Shown here in pieces: positions 18,721 through 31,573 of a DNA stretch of 64,000 nucleotides. The stretch lies in NCBI GenBank assembly GCA_003353785.1, contig PIVX01000001.1, positions 1-64,000 on the forward strand, in the 5' to 3' direction. Under the pieces are notes generated by a model. It did not search any database. It was given only the letters and a program-made list of their open reading frames with translations, and was not told the DNA's origin. Origin of the DNA: Gammaproteobacteria bacterium. Lineage in GTDB: Bacteria; Pseudomonadota; Gammaproteobacteria; PIVX01. Each line of letters opens with the position of its first letter. Position 1 is the first letter of the stretch. The position numbers and the translations under genes were made by a program.

Positions 18721-20073
18721 TCAACCATTCACAGTATGTCTTGGATCTATTATATCTCGAACCTGATCAGCAAATAAATTTGCCGAAAGAACTAAAATAA
18801 ACATGAAACTGAAAGCTGAAAATATAGGCCACCATACTATTGGTTCTCTAGCTAACTCAAGTCTTGCACTATTAATCATATTCCCCCAACTCATTGTAGT
18901 AGGAGAAACTCCAACACCAACATATGATAAAACAGCCTCGGCAAGTATTAATCCACTAAAATCTAGTACTATAGTAATCAAAACTATATGTTGAACATTG
19001 GGTAATATATGTCTGAAAATTATCCTTGATTTTGATACTCCTAAACTAATAGCTGAATCTATAAACTCTAATTCTCTGATCTTTAATGTTTCTGCCCGAA
19101 TAATTCTGCATAGTGAGGTCCAACCAGTACAACCTAAAATTAAGCATAGCGAAAGTAGCCTTAGATCAGCTCTTTCTAATAAATATCTGAATGCATCACT
19201 GTGATTGCTAATAAATACCTGCAAAGATAATATAGATGCAGCAATTAATAATACTCCTGGAATAGAGCTTATCGTAGTATAGACATACTGAATTAAATCA
19301 TCAACTCTACCCCCAACATATCCAGCAACAATACCAAGGATAATTGCTACTGGTAACATAATAGCTAAAGTAAAAAATCCTATTAAAACACTTGTTCTTA
19401 TGCTTTTTATACATTGATAAAAAATATCATGACCAACTTTATCAGTCCCACACACATGGAACACCAGTGACATTTCATATAATAGAAAAATTACTGTAGT
19501 AAACAAAAAAAGTAATAATAGAATATATCTTGAAATATTGTATTCTTGCTCATAAAACAATTTCCTATATAAATTTTTTAAATTTGCTTGGCTAGATACA
19601 ACCAAATAAGTGCCATAAATAAATACAATAGCTAAAATTAGCATTAATGATTTAGCAAAAAATTTACCAGAAATTAATAATATAATTTGTAACTTATTCT
19701 TATTAAAAGATAATTCTGATACTTTATAATTAATATTAAATTGTGTTGTATATTTAGCAAATGGTTTAGTATAACTTTTTTCAAAGTCTACACCCATGGG
19801 ATATAATATAATATCTAATATACTAACAATACTATTATTATATGATTTTTTTTTGTTATCATGAACTTTTAGATGAATAGAGTCCAACATACATATACTT
19901 ATGTAAATAAGTAGTATTATTCCTGTTAATACGGCTATCTTATTAATTATTATTTTTTCTAAAGATTTTTTAAATAAGAATTTTTTTCTTATTTTATAGA
20001 TAAATAGCCCACCTACTAGAAGAAGAAAATATAAAAACAAATCTGTCCATAAAGGGTACCAACTATAATTCAT
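18721..20073 (-). CDS. OppC/DppC-type ABC transporter permease with extended N-terminus
   Basis: 450 residues, about 150 longer than usual OppC proteins. The C-terminal 230 residues are the binding-protein-dependent permease domain with the EAA loop (ISLGVSKSRIIFRHILPN). The first 200 residues add three or four hydrophobic segments separated by a non-cytoplasmic loop of about 70 residues. It should form the channel with the next permease for peptides or similar solutes. Its ATG overlaps the oppB-like stop by one base. No ATP-binding subunit follows, since the next gene downstream is mfd, convergent. Confidence 0.88.
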   Translation of the reverse strand: MNYSWYPLWTDLFLYFLLLVGGLFIYKIRKKFLFKKSLEKIIINKIAVLTGIILLIYISICMLDSIHLKVHDNKKKSYNNSIVSILDIILYPMGVDFEKSYTKPFAKYTTQFNINYKVSELSFNKNKLQIILLISGKFFAKSLMLILAIVFIYGTYLVVSSQANLKNLYRKLFYEQEYNISRYILLLLFLFTTVIFLLYEMSLVFHVCGTDKVGHDIFYQCIKSIRTSVLIGFFTLAIMLPVAIILGIVAGYVGGRVDDLIQYVYTTISSIPGVLLIAASILSLQVFISNHSDAFRYLLERADLRLLSLCLILGCTGWTSLCRIIRAETLKIRELEFIDSAISLGVSKSRIIFRHILPNVQHIVLITIVLDFSGLILAEAVLSYVGVGVSPTTMSWGNMINSARLELAREPIVWWPIFSAFSFMFILVLSANLFADQVRDIIDPRHTVNG

Positions 20074-21050
20074 TATTCTAACCTTATTCTTGGATCAAAA
20101 ATTGTATAAGATATATCTGTCAAAATTAATCCTATGATATATAAAATAGATCCTAAAAAAACCATGCATCGTACAATTGCAAAATCTTGTAACTGAATTG
20201 CATCAATAATATAACTACCAAGACCTGGAACACCAAAAAAAGATTCTAATATTAAACTTCCCATAAATAATGATGGAATAATAACCACTACTCCAGTTAA
20301 AATGGGTAACATTACGTTCTTCAATAAATGAACAAAAAATATTCTCATTTCTGTAATTCCTTTTGAACGAGCTGTTTTTATATAGTCTTGATTTAATTCC
20401 TCTAGAAATAATGTTCTATACCACCTTGAACTTGCTCCTATGCCACTTATCACTCCAACCACTATAGGTAATAATATAAATTTGATAGAGTTAAGCCCTG
20501 GATCATAGCCAGAAATTGGTAATATCTTTAATATTTTACCTAAGAAATACTGTCCTCCTATTACATAAAAAAGACTGGATATTGACATTAAAACGATACA
20601 AAGAAAAGCACCTGAAGTATCAACGTAAGTTGTCCTAAAAAAAGTCATCATCATCGCTACTGTTATATTGACCAGTAATCCAATAATTAAAATAGGAATA
20701 GCTAATGCAAGGCTTGGCCACATTCTCTGTAATATATCACTGCTTATATCTCTACCAGAATCAGACATTCCAAAATCGAAAATGAATAATTTAATAGATT
20801 TTTGAAAAAACAGTGTTTGCGTTATAATATTAGATCTTCTTTCACTACTATGAAAAAAAAGCGGTAAATCATATCCATGATATTTTTTCCAGCGCTGTAT
20901 AGTTTCCGAAGTTAAGTTCTTATCTCCTAGATGAGATCTAGCCATATCATCTGGGGAATTAACTGTGAAAAATAATATGAATGTAATTAAATTAACCCCT
21001 ATCAACACTGGGATCGCAAACAATATTCTTCTTGATATATATGAATACAT
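20073..21050 (-). CDS. OppB/DppB-type ABC transporter permease
   Basis: 325 residues with six expected membrane segments. The start MYSYISRRILFAIPVLIGVN is the conserved N-terminal block of DppB-like permeases, and the EAA loop reads YIKTARSKGITEMRIFFVHL. GSLILESFFGVPGLGSYIIDAI near the end is also a family hallmark. It begins one base after the stop of the substrate-binding lipoprotein gene and ends inside the start of the partner permease. Confidence 0.92.
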   Translation of the reverse strand: MYSYISRRILFAIPVLIGVNLITFILFFTVNSPDDMARSHLGDKNLTSETIQRWKKYHGYDLPLFFHSSERRSNIITQTLFFQKSIKLFIFDFGMSDSGRDISSDILQRMWPSLALAIPILIIGLLVNITVAMMMTFFRTTYVDTSGAFLCIVLMSISSLFYVIGGQYFLGKILKILPISGYDPGLNSIKFILLPIVVGVISGIGASSRWYRTLFLEELNQDYIKTARSKGITEMRIFFVHLLKNVMLPILTGVVVIIPSLFMGSLILESFFGVPGLGSYIIDAIQLQDFAIVRCMVFLGSILYIIGLILTDISYTIFDPRIRLE

Positions 21051-21051
21051 C

Positions 21052-23193
21052 TTATTTCCTATATCTTGGTTTATATTTTTTATTTCTATACACTATAAAA
21101 ACAGGCATTAAGAAAATCATTAAAACAGTAAATAATATTAGTATCGGCCACAAATTAGGAACATTCCACGACTTTCGTAAATTATTTCTTAACTCAATAT
21201 TAATATCTTTATACTTTAAAGTATTATAAGCAATTTCACTTGATTTGCTTTTGTTATTCCATTGATGTGACAAAAGATATGTTCTTGGATAAAATCCCCA
21301 TACCCATGGATGTTCATACTGCAATATCTTTATCATTTCTATTGCTAGCTTATTTCGCAGTTCTTTAGAAGGAGTATACTGCATCTTCTCAAAGAGTAGG
21401 TCGAAATCTTTATTATTATAGTTAGAATAATTTTCACCTCCATATATAGCTCTACTGTTCTTACTATAGAATAAAAATAGAAAATTTTCTGGATCAGGAT
21501 AATCAGCGTGCCATCCTGACATGAACATCTGAATATTTCCATCACGTAATTTATCTTGAAACCTATTATAATGCGTAGCTTGAATATTAAGAGATATCCC
21601 TATCTTACGGAATTGTTTTCTCATCCAATTAAATCTCTCTTTATCATCAGCACTTCCAGATATAGCAGTATCAAAATTTAAAATTAAAGGCTCTCTAGTT
21701 TTAGGATCTATCCCATTTTTATACCCAGCTTTTTCTAAAAGTAACATTGCATACTTAATCGTTTTTCTTATACGCTTCCTATCAACATAATTATAAATAT
21801 ATTCGTTCTTGAAAATATCATCTTGTAAAATGATTGAAGGAACTGGACCGGTAGCTGCTGTTCCTCTGCCATTTAGAAATATAGAAATATATTCTTCAAA
21901 ATCAATCACTATAGAAATAGCCTGGCGCAGATTACGTGCTCTATCATCATTCCCACCAACTACTTTATCACGCATGTTAAATCCGATATAAAAAATTGTA
22001 GGGGCAACTGAAGTTTGTAAAATTAATCCTTTATTTAATAATTTATCTGTTAAATTTGGTTTGCCATCAGCATTTATTCTAATTGCTTCATCAAAACTAT
22101 CTGATGAAATGCTAGAAAAATCATAATATCCTTGTAAAAATTTGCTCCATCTTGGTACTGTTTCTTTCTCTAATGAATATACTACTTGTTCTACCAAAGG
22201 TAATTGCTTATCACTATATTCTAACAAACCATTTTTATAATCCCCTGGTGAACCAAATTTTGGATATTTCTCTCCATGAAAATTTGGATTTTTTGTTAAT
22301 ACCATTCTACTATTAGGGTTATTTTCAGTAAGCATATATGGGCCTGTTCCTATTGGATACCAAGCAAAAGTTAAATTATGATCTTTCAAATACTCATTGT
22401 CATAAAATACATCGCCCTCCCATGGGATTGGGCTAAAGAAATTCATTGCAAGCCAATACATAAATTGAGGATAAATTTCTTGTATTTTGATTTTAAAAGT
22501 ATATCTATCAATTAGCTCAACACCGTCTATAGAGCTTTTTGATAAACTTTGGTATAAATCATTTACCTGTGGATTTTTAACAAGGTTTTTACCAAGATCA
22601 GAAAAACCTATAATATGTTTAGCCATAACTCCATATATCGGAGACTTAATCATAGGATGAGCTAACCTTTTTATTGCATATACATAATCATCTGCTATTA
22701 ATTCTCTTGTACTAACATTTTTAAAATCTGTAATATCTTCTATAGAAAGAGCTTCATATATATCTTCATCTACATTGTGATAGATATATTGGTCATTTTG
22801 ATCTTTTGCAAAAGCTGGATGCGGCTGATATAAAATATTCGGTTTAATTTTAATGGTGTAAACTGAATATTTTATCCTATTCCGACCATCTTGCTCTACT
22901 ATCTCATCCTTATCATTGTAATATGTTATTTCTGGTAATGATACTGATGTCAATGGGACAAGTGCAAATGGCCTTTTTAAGTAGTGGTATTGGATCACCG
23001 GTTCATATACTTGAGATATAAAAATAGCTTCATTACTAGAATATGATATTGATGGATCTAAAGTTTTTGGTCTTGTGCTAAATGAAGAGTAGATAATTTT
23101 TTTATCTTTTTCTGCAGGATCATATGGATTATTTAGTACAGTGTCTTCACATCCATTTAGCAAAAATACTATTATAATTATTATTATATGCAC
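21052..23193 (-). CDS. Peptide-type ABC transporter substrate-binding lipoprotein with C-terminal membrane helix
   Basis: 713 residues. It starts with GTG at 23193; no better in-frame start exists before an upstream stop. The short leader ends in LLNGC, a lipobox, so Cys15 is probably acylated. The body is a family 5 solute-binding protein (RPKTLDPSISYSSNEAIFIS, GTGPYMLTENNPNSRMVLTK, DYPDPENFLFLFYSKN). Uncommonly, residues about 680-702 form a further hydrophobic helix followed by a basic tail (RNKKYKPRYRK), so the protein may be held at both ends. It is about 150 residues longer than OppA. It lies 30 bases after ligA. Confidence 0.88.
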   Translation of the reverse strand: MHIIIIIIVFLLNGCEDTVLNNPYDPAEKDKKIIYSSFSTRPKTLDPSISYSSNEAIFISQVYEPVIQYHYLKRPFALVPLTSVSLPEITYYNDKDEIVEQDGRNRIKYSVYTIKIKPNILYQPHPAFAKDQNDQYIYHNVDEDIYEALSIEDITDFKNVSTRELIADDYVYAIKRLAHPMIKSPIYGVMAKHIIGFSDLGKNLVKNPQVNDLYQSLSKSSIDGVELIDRYTFKIKIQEIYPQFMYWLAMNFFSPIPWEGDVFYDNEYLKDHNLTFAWYPIGTGPYMLTENNPNSRMVLTKNPNFHGEKYPKFGSPGDYKNGLLEYSDKQLPLVEQVVYSLEKETVPRWSKFLQGYYDFSSISSDSFDEAIRINADGKPNLTDKLLNKGLILQTSVAPTIFYIGFNMRDKVVGGNDDRARNLRQAISIVIDFEEYISIFLNGRGTAATGPVPSIILQDDIFKNEYIYNYVDRKRIRKTIKYAMLLLEKAGYKNGIDPKTREPLILNFDTAISGSADDKERFNWMRKQFRKIGISLNIQATHYNRFQDKLRDGNIQMFMSGWHADYPDPENFLFLFYSKNSRAIYGGENYSNYNNKDFDLLFEKMQYTPSKELRNKLAIEMIKILQYEHPWVWGFYPRTYLLSHQWNNKSKSSEIAYNTLKYKDINIELRNNLRKSWNVPNLWPILILFTVLMIFLMPVFIVYRNKKYKPRYRK

Positions 23194-23223
23194 TTTCTCA
23201 ATCCCTAGACTTGTACTGTAATT

Positions 23224-25260
<2,037 letters not shown>

Positions 25261-26226
25261 TTAATTGGTAAATGCTTGACTAAAATTTTTCTCATAGTAA
25301 AGCTCTAAATCAGCGTTACTTAAAGGTCTCTTATTATCATCACAAACTACTCCATTTAGAGATCTTGCTATATGATATGCCTTCTCTAACATTAACTCAA
25401 AATTTTCTTCAGATTCAGCTGAAAGATCTAAGTTCATCAAAAGACATATTCCTGAATATGATTTTGAACCAAAACTATCTAGATCAAATGTTCCCGGTTC
25501 AGTAGCTTTAGCAATACTGAATGCATGTCTTGCTCTAGGATCTTTATTAATAAAATAGTGAAATATATCCATATTCCCAAATACCAGCCCCTCATCTATA
25601 ATTGTTTGATAAAGCTCATAACCTTCAAATTTTTGTTCATTCCTGGCTAAAACAAATAGTGTAACTATGTGCTCCCCAAACTCAACATGCTCTAGATGAT
25701 ATTGATTTGTTTTTTGAAAAGCATCCTGTTCCATTACTATATCCGAATTATCTTCGGCTTTAAAATTTACAATACCTTCTTTAGCAATACTACGGGAAGT
25801 TCTATCATCTTTTACATTTTCACTCTCAATGGCATTTCTAAGATCATTTTGGAATATATTATTATCTTGAATTAAATCATCACTTAGTATTTTATTTTCT
25901 TTAATACCATTTTCAAAAGTACTATCTTCACTTTTAAAATTGTTATCCACTGTTTTATAACTTGTTTCATCAACATCGTCTTGTAATATGTCATTTTGTT
26001 CATTTAAATCAACAAACACATTATCCTCTTTAAATCGCTGGTTTGATAGAGTATGTTCTACCTCCATTGAAGACAATTCAATATTATTTAGATTATTCTC
26101 TTGAAGAGCAGATTTGGAAATTTTTTTATTAATTTTAACATTCCTAGATCTTAGAGTATTTATTATAAGGGAAACAAAAATAAAAAAAGCGATCCCAGCA
26201 CAGACTAATCCAAAAAATACAGTCAT
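25261..26226 (-). CDS. zipA: Cell division protein ZipA
   Basis: 321 residues. An N-terminal membrane helix (FFGLVCAGIAFFIFVSLII) is followed by a basic patch, a long acidic Asp/Asn/Glu-rich linker to about residue 180, and a C-terminal ZipA domain (HVEFGEHIVTLFVLARNEQK, FEGYELYQTIIDEGLVFG, IAKATEPGTFDLDSF). It anchors FtsZ to the inner membrane at mid-cell. The linker lacks the Pro/Gln-rich composition of E. coli. ZipA is essentially limited to Gammaproteobacteria, which supports that placement. It sits between smc and ligA. Confidence 0.93.
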   Translation of the reverse strand: MTVFFGLVCAGIAFFIFVSLIINTLRSRNVKINKKISKSALQENNLNNIELSSMEVEHTLSNQRFKEDNVFVDLNEQNDILQDDVDETSYKTVDNNFKSEDSTFENGIKENKILSDDLIQDNNIFQNDLRNAIESENVKDDRTSRSIAKEGIVNFKAEDNSDIVMEQDAFQKTNQYHLEHVEFGEHIVTLFVLARNEQKFEGYELYQTIIDEGLVFGNMDIFHYFINKDPRARHAFSIAKATEPGTFDLDSFGSKSYSGICLLMNLDLSAESEENFELMLEKAYHIARSLNGVVCDDNKRPLSNADLELYYEKNFSQAFTN

Positions 26227-26249
26227 ATTAATATTCCTTTAAGTATAAT

Positions 26250-29200
26250 TCAAGCTGCATCTATTATTTCCTCAATATCCACAGAAACTAATCTAGATAC
26301 ACCAGGCTCTTGCATTGTAACCCCAGATAGCTGTTCAGTCATTTCCATTGTTAATTTATTGTGCGTTATTACAATGAATTGTACTGATTTAGACATATCT
26401 TTAATTACTTCACAAAATCTTAATACATTTGCATCATCTAAAGGGGCGTCAACCTCATCTAACATACAAAATGGAGAAGGATTTAGTTTAAAGATCGATA
26501 AAACCATAGCAACTGCAGTCATGGCTTTCTCTCCTCCAGATAATGCTGCAATATTTGCTATTTTTTTACCAGGAGGCTTAGCAATTATCCCAATACCAGT
26601 GTCTAACAAATTCTTCTCAGTCAGGTATAACTCAGCCTTACCTCCACCAAATAACTTTGGAAATATTTCTTTAAAACTATCATTTATGGCTGAATATGTG
26701 CTTTTAAATCTATTTTTTGTCTCTAAATCAATCTTCTTTATTGCTCCAATTAATATATCAAGTGCTTCGCTTAAGTCATCTGATTGCTTAACGTAATATT
26801 CATATCTCTCTTTCTCACTATTATATTCATCAATCGCAGTTAAATTGATTGGTCCTAGCCTTTCTATTCTTCTTATTATATTATGTAATTCATTAGAAAC
26901 ATCCTCTTCTACTAGACCTTCTGTTAAATATTCTTTCAGATCAGATATCTTGATATCTAATTCAGACACCTGTTCCTCAATCGATACTTTTTTAACACGA
27001 TGTCCCTCTAGCTCAATGCTAATTTGGTGAGAAATATTACTGAAATTATTAAGATTATTCTCAACACCAGTTCTTTTAGCATCACATTCAACAATAACAT
27101 CATTCAAATCAGCAATTTTACTTTGAATACTACCAAGCTTGTCTTCTATTTCTATTTTTTTATTTAAACATCGCTCTAGCTCTTCTTCTAGAGTATTGTT
27201 AACACTTTCAGTAGCTAACTCACTCTTAGTCGACAAATCTTTTTCTTTTGTTTTATTCAATAAATTTTGTAATCTATCTATATTACGTTCAAGACCCTTT
27301 AATTCTGTTATTAATGCCTGCTCTTTCAAATTATATTGATACTGTAATTCTACAGCTTCTTCAGATTGTTGCCTAATTTGCACAAATTCTTCATCAAACT
27401 CAGTTTTTTCTTTTTGAATCGCTATTTTCGTATCTAATAATGGAGCAAGTTGTTCTTGGGAGGAAATTAAACTTCTATTGGCTTTATCACTATCATTAGA
27501 CAAATGACCTAACTGCTCATCTATTTCTTTTAATGAATCCCTAATCTGAAGCTGTTTTTTTTCAAAATTATCTAACTCAGAAACTTTATTTTGTAGTTTT
27601 GCTTCTACGGATACACGTTGCTGATAGATATCATTTTTTTCACGACCATACTTATCAAATGTATTTTTTGTCTCTCTTATCTGAATTATCAACTTTTCTT
27701 TTTCACTCGATAATTCTTTTATTGTATTCTGCAGCTTAATAATTTTTCCCTTCTTCTCATCAATTCTTGTCTGTCTAACAATAACACTATTTTTATTATC
27801 TGTAGGCCTTACTACTTTGATATAATTTTTATGGATCCATACTCCATCTTTGGTAACTAAACTTTCATCAGCAGCAATAGTTGGCAGAATATCAAGTGCT
27901 ACATTCAAACTATCAACTACATAAATTCTATCTAATAAACCAAGAACCATAGAGTTTGGATTAATTATTTTTGTCGATAATGGTGTTAATTTTTCTTTAT
28001 TACCATTTTTGCTGATAGGAACTGTACTGAGTAAAGCTATATTTCCTTTAAAATTATCAAGATATTGGATCGAGTCCATTATCTTCTCTAAACATATAGC
28101 TTGTAACTTATCCCCTAAAACTACTTCTAACGCCATCTCCCATCCAGGTATAGCCTGAACAGTCTCTCTCAACAAAGAATTCTGTTCATAACCAGAGTCC
28201 TGCAACCATTTATCAATATTTTCTGAGCAATTTGTATTATTAGTTTTTTGCTCAGCTTCTAAAGTTGCAAACTCAATATTTAGATCCTGTAACTGATGAA
28301 ATGTTTGTTTTTCTTGTTTTAATACTTTATCTTGTTTATTTTCAGAGTCTACTAAAAATTTTTGAATATCCTCAAAATTTTGTTTACTCCTAGAAAAATT
28401 CTTTTCAGTTTCCGTAAGGCTAGCTGATAACATATTCTTATCTTTAGCAATTTGTTCTAAATCAATGCTATCAAGTTCATCTAATAATTTATGACGCTGA
28501 GCTTCTATTAACTGTTTTTTGCTGCCAAGTTGGTTCAATCGCTCTTCTTCTAAGGAAATAATTTTTTCAAAATGAACGATCTGATCAGCCACATTAGATA
28601 GCTTTTCTTCTAAAGCTTGTTTTTGATGTTCCATAGATTGGTACAGTTTTTTAATCTCTTCAAAATCATATTCAGGAGAGAGCCCTTCAGTTTTTATTTC
28701 TTCTAACTCCTTCTTTAAAATATTCATGTTCTTAGTATCTTCATCTATTTCAGATTGATAATTACTAATTTCCTTTTGGATTAATTCCAAATCTAATAAA
28801 ATTTGTGTCTTACGCTCTTCATTATATTTTAAAGACTGTTCTTTTTTAGTGATTTCTGAATTAACTTTATAATGTTCTTCTTGAACAATGTACTGTTCGC
28901 TTTGCAATTCTTGTGTTTGTTCACGATAATAAACAAGATCTTTACTAATATTTTCCTTAGATGTCTTAGTAGATTCTAGCTCCAAAGAATTCTCATTAAG
29001 CTTTTTTTCAATCTCATCTAAAGACTTATTTGTTACACACCACCTCAAAGATAATAATCGCAAACGTAGTTCATGCTCTTCTTCTTTTAATAATTTATAT
29101 TTTTCTGCAGTATTCGCTTGTTTTTTTATTTTCTCAAGTTGTCTAGAAAGCTCTTCTTTTAAGTCATTAATTCTACTTAAATTATCTTGGGTTGATTTTA

Positions 29201-29750
29201 TTTTACTATTTGTTTCTTTTCGACGTTCTTTATATTTTGAAATACCTGCCGCTTCTTCAATATATATCCGTAAATCTTCAGGCTTAGCTTCTACAAATTT
29301 ACTAATTATACCTTGTTCAATAATCGAATAACTTCTAGGACCAAGACCTGTTCCTAAGAATATATCCGTAATATCTTTACGGCGACACTTGGTAGAATTA
29401 AGATAATAGGTAGAATTACCATCAGCACTCATAACCCTTTTAATGCTGATCTCACTGTATGAATGATATTCACCAGTTAATCTTCCATTAGAATTATCAA
29501 ATAATAATTCTACAGATGCTTGGCCGGCAGGCTTTCTACTGGTAGAGCCATTAAATATAACATTAACTATTCCATCGCTGCGCAAATTTTTTGCAGAGCT
29601 TTCTCCTAGTACCCATTTAACTGCATCAATAATATTAGATTTTCCACAGCCATTTGGACCTACAACCCCAGTTATGTTACTTTTAAAAACAACTGTGGAT
29701 GGTTCAACGAACGACTTAAAGCCACTCATTTTTAATTGCTTTAACTTCAT
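26250..29750 (-). CDS. smc: Chromosome segregation ATPase SMC
   Basis: 1166 residues. Walker A is GPNGCGKSNIIDAVKW near residue 32; long coiled coils flank a hinge at roughly residues 510-640; the signature is LSGGEKAMTAVAM and Walker B is FCMLDEVDAPLDDAN. With ScpA/ScpB it organises and segregates the chromosome. E. coli and its near relatives use MukB instead, so this supports a deeper gammaproteobacterial branch. The gene is upstream of zipA by 23 bases. Confidence 0.97.
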   Translation of the reverse strand: MKLKQLKMSGFKSFVEPSTVVFKSNITGVVGPNGCGKSNIIDAVKWVLGESSAKNLRSDGIVNVIFNGSTSRKPAGQASVELLFDNSNGRLTGEYHSYSEISIKRVMSADGNSTYYLNSTKCRRKDITDIFLGTGLGPRSYSIIEQGIISKFVEAKPEDLRIYIEEAAGISKYKERRKETNSKIKSTQDNLSRINDLKEELSRQLEKIKKQANTAEKYKLLKEEEHELRLRLLSLRWCVTNKSLDEIEKKLNENSLELESTKTSKENISKDLVYYREQTQELQSEQYIVQEEHYKVNSEITKKEQSLKYNEERKTQILLDLELIQKEISNYQSEIDEDTKNMNILKKELEEIKTEGLSPEYDFEEIKKLYQSMEHQKQALEEKLSNVADQIVHFEKIISLEEERLNQLGSKKQLIEAQRHKLLDELDSIDLEQIAKDKNMLSASLTETEKNFSRSKQNFEDIQKFLVDSENKQDKVLKQEKQTFHQLQDLNIEFATLEAEQKTNNTNCSENIDKWLQDSGYEQNSLLRETVQAIPGWEMALEVVLGDKLQAICLEKIMDSIQYLDNFKGNIALLSTVPISKNGNKEKLTPLSTKIINPNSMVLGLLDRIYVVDSLNVALDILPTIAADESLVTKDGVWIHKNYIKVVRPTDNKNSVIVRQTRIDEKKGKIIKLQNTIKELSSEKEKLIIQIRETKNTFDKYGREKNDIYQQRVSVEAKLQNKVSELDNFEKKQLQIRDSLKEIDEQLGHLSNDSDKANRSLISSQEQLAPLLDTKIAIQKEKTEFDEEFVQIRQQSEEAVELQYQYNLKEQALITELKGLERNIDRLQNLLNKTKEKDLSTKSELATESVNNTLEEELERCLNKKIEIEDKLGSIQSKIADLNDVIVECDAKRTGVENNLNNFSNISHQISIELEGHRVKKVSIEEQVSELDIKISDLKEYLTEGLVEEDVSNELHNIIRRIERLGPINLTAIDEYNSEKERYEYYVKQSDDLSEALDILIGAIKKIDLETKNRFKSTYSAINDSFKEIFPKLFGGGKAELYLTEKNLLDTGIGIIAKPPGKKIANIAALSGGEKAMTAVAMVLSIFKLNPSPFCMLDEVDAPLDDANVLRFCEVIKDMSKSVQFIVITHNKLTMEMTEQLSGVTMQEPGVSRLVSVDIEEIIDAA

Positions 29751-29858
29751 AATATATTTTTGGCTTTAAAATACCATATTGTACCCTATCAATAATAAAA
29801 TTGGGATAAGTATTATAATTTCTTTCCTAAAAATTATAACCTCTCAATTGGTGATTTC

Positions 29859-31130
29859 TTAATCAATGCTAATTTCAGTTAATGGCTCTAAATAAGGCCA
29901 TAATACTTCAGGAATTTTAATACTACCGTTCTCTAATTGATAATTCTCTAATATAGCTATTAATGTTCTACCAACAGCCAGCCCTGAACCGTTTAATGTG
30001 TGAACAAGTGTCGATTTATTGTTGATTTTTATTCTAGTTTGCATTCTCCTGGCTTGAAAATCGCCGCAATTTGAACAAGAAGAAATTTCTCTATATTTGT
30101 TCTGTCCAGGAAGCCAAACCTCTATATCATAAGTTTTCTGAGCACAAAAACCAATGTCTCCGCTACATAAAGACATTACTCTATAAGGCAACCCTAATTT
30201 TTTTAAGATAGCCTCTGCATTTTTAGTTAATTCTTCTAATGTAATATTTGACTGCTCAGGCTTAGTTATACAAACCATCTCAACCTTATCAAACTGATGC
30301 TGTCTGAGCATGCCAGTTGTATCTTTACCATATGAACCGGCCTCTTTTCTAAAGCAAGGAGTATGACAAACAAACTTAATAGGTAAATCTTTAGCATCGA
30401 AAATTTTATTTGCAACTATATTAGTAACAGGAACTTCCGCAGTTGGGATAAGATAATAATCAGTACCTTTTAAGCTAAATAAATCTTCTTCAAATTTAGG
30501 TAATTGACCACTATTTTGCATAGTCATTGTATTAACTAAAAATGGGACATAAATCTCTTGATAACCATGCTCTTTCGTATGCACATCCAACATAAACTGT
30601 ATTAATGCTCTATGTAATTTTGCTAACTTTCCATGCAATACAACAAATCTAGATCCAGCAAGCTTAGCAGCTGTGCCAAAGTCCATAAGATGTTTACTTA
30701 TATTAAGTTCTAAATGTTCTTTAGGCTCAAAATCAAATTTAGGGAGCTCCCCATGGGTACGGATAACCACATTATCATTTTCATCTTTACCAATAGGAAC
30801 ACTAGAATCCAGAATATTAGGTATCGTAAGATAATATTGTTTTAATTTATGTTGGATATCTGTTAATTTAGCTTCGATTACTTTTAAATTATTACCTACT
30901 TCACTAACTTCAATTAAATGAGAATCACACTCTTTACCTTGACTTTTTAGAAGTCCTATCTCTTTTGAAATAGTATTACGTTTATTTTGAAGTTCTTGAG
31001 CCTCTACTTGTAATTTTTTTCTAGATTGTTCTAGTGAAGTAAGCAAGGATAAATCAATCTTAAAACCTCTATTAATAAGGACATTAGATATTTTTTCTAA
31101 ATCAGTACGTAGTAACTTAGGATCAAGCAC
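29859..31130 (-). CDS. serS: Seryl-tRNA synthetase
   Basis: 423 residues, class II. The N-terminal 110 residues make the antiparallel coiled-coil arm that reads the long variable arm of tRNA-Ser. Motif 2 is PCFRKEAGSYGKDTTGMLRQ and motif 3 is LNGSGLAVGRTLIAILENYQ; the TAEVPVTN loop and EISSCSNCGDFQARR are also typical. It is followed 108 bases later by smc. Its substrate tRNA-Ser(GGA) is encoded at 58534. Confidence 0.97.
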   Translation of the reverse strand: MLDPKLLRTDLEKISNVLINRGFKIDLSLLTSLEQSRKKLQVEAQELQNKRNTISKEIGLLKSQGKECDSHLIEVSEVGNNLKVIEAKLTDIQHKLKQYYLTIPNILDSSVPIGKDENDNVVIRTHGELPKFDFEPKEHLELNISKHLMDFGTAAKLAGSRFVVLHGKLAKLHRALIQFMLDVHTKEHGYQEIYVPFLVNTMTMQNSGQLPKFEEDLFSLKGTDYYLIPTAEVPVTNIVANKIFDAKDLPIKFVCHTPCFRKEAGSYGKDTTGMLRQHQFDKVEMVCITKPEQSNITLEELTKNAEAILKKLGLPYRVMSLCSGDIGFCAQKTYDIEVWLPGQNKYREISSCSNCGDFQARRMQTRIKINNKSTLVHTLNGSGLAVGRTLIAILENYQLENGSIKIPEVLWPYLEPLTEISID

Positions 31131-31403
31131 AATATTAATTAACCATAAATATTCATATATTATTCATTGGAATCATCATCTTTGTTAACCCAAGATGAAC
31201 ATAGCTTTTTGAAAAATTTTGCTCAAAAGCAAGTGTCCAATGACCTCTCATATTTCTACATATCATGCAATAACTTTCCCTATTTTTTAGGAATAGCCAG
31301 CAGATTTTTTAATATTCAGACGATACAATTTTTACGGTCTTTTTCAAGTTATAATACCGTCTTATATCTCCACCATTAACTGCTCAACAATATCACAATA
31401 AAT

Positions 31404-31478
31404 TGGCGTCCCCAAGGGGATTCGAACCCCTGTTTTCGCCGTGAAAGGGCGATGTCCTAACCACTAGACGATGGGGAC
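31404..31478 (-). tRNA. tRNA-Glu (anticodon TTC)
   Basis: On the minus strand the sequence starts GTCCCCA, closes with TGGGGAC-G-CCA, and has anticodon stem CGCCC/GGGCG-type pairing around the loop with TTC. The T-arm is AGGGG-TTCGAAT-CCCCT. CCA is encoded. It is directly downstream of tRNA-Ala. Confidence 0.95.
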
Positions 31479-31487
31479 TTCCTATCT

Positions 31488-31560
<73 letters not shown>

Positions 31561-31573
31561 TAGTGGTAGAAGA

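Noticed and set aside
31167-31379. Plus-strand 70-residue open frame before the tRNAs
   Set aside because: No ribosome site, no recognisable motif, and composition like non-coding DNA; left as upstream region of serS.
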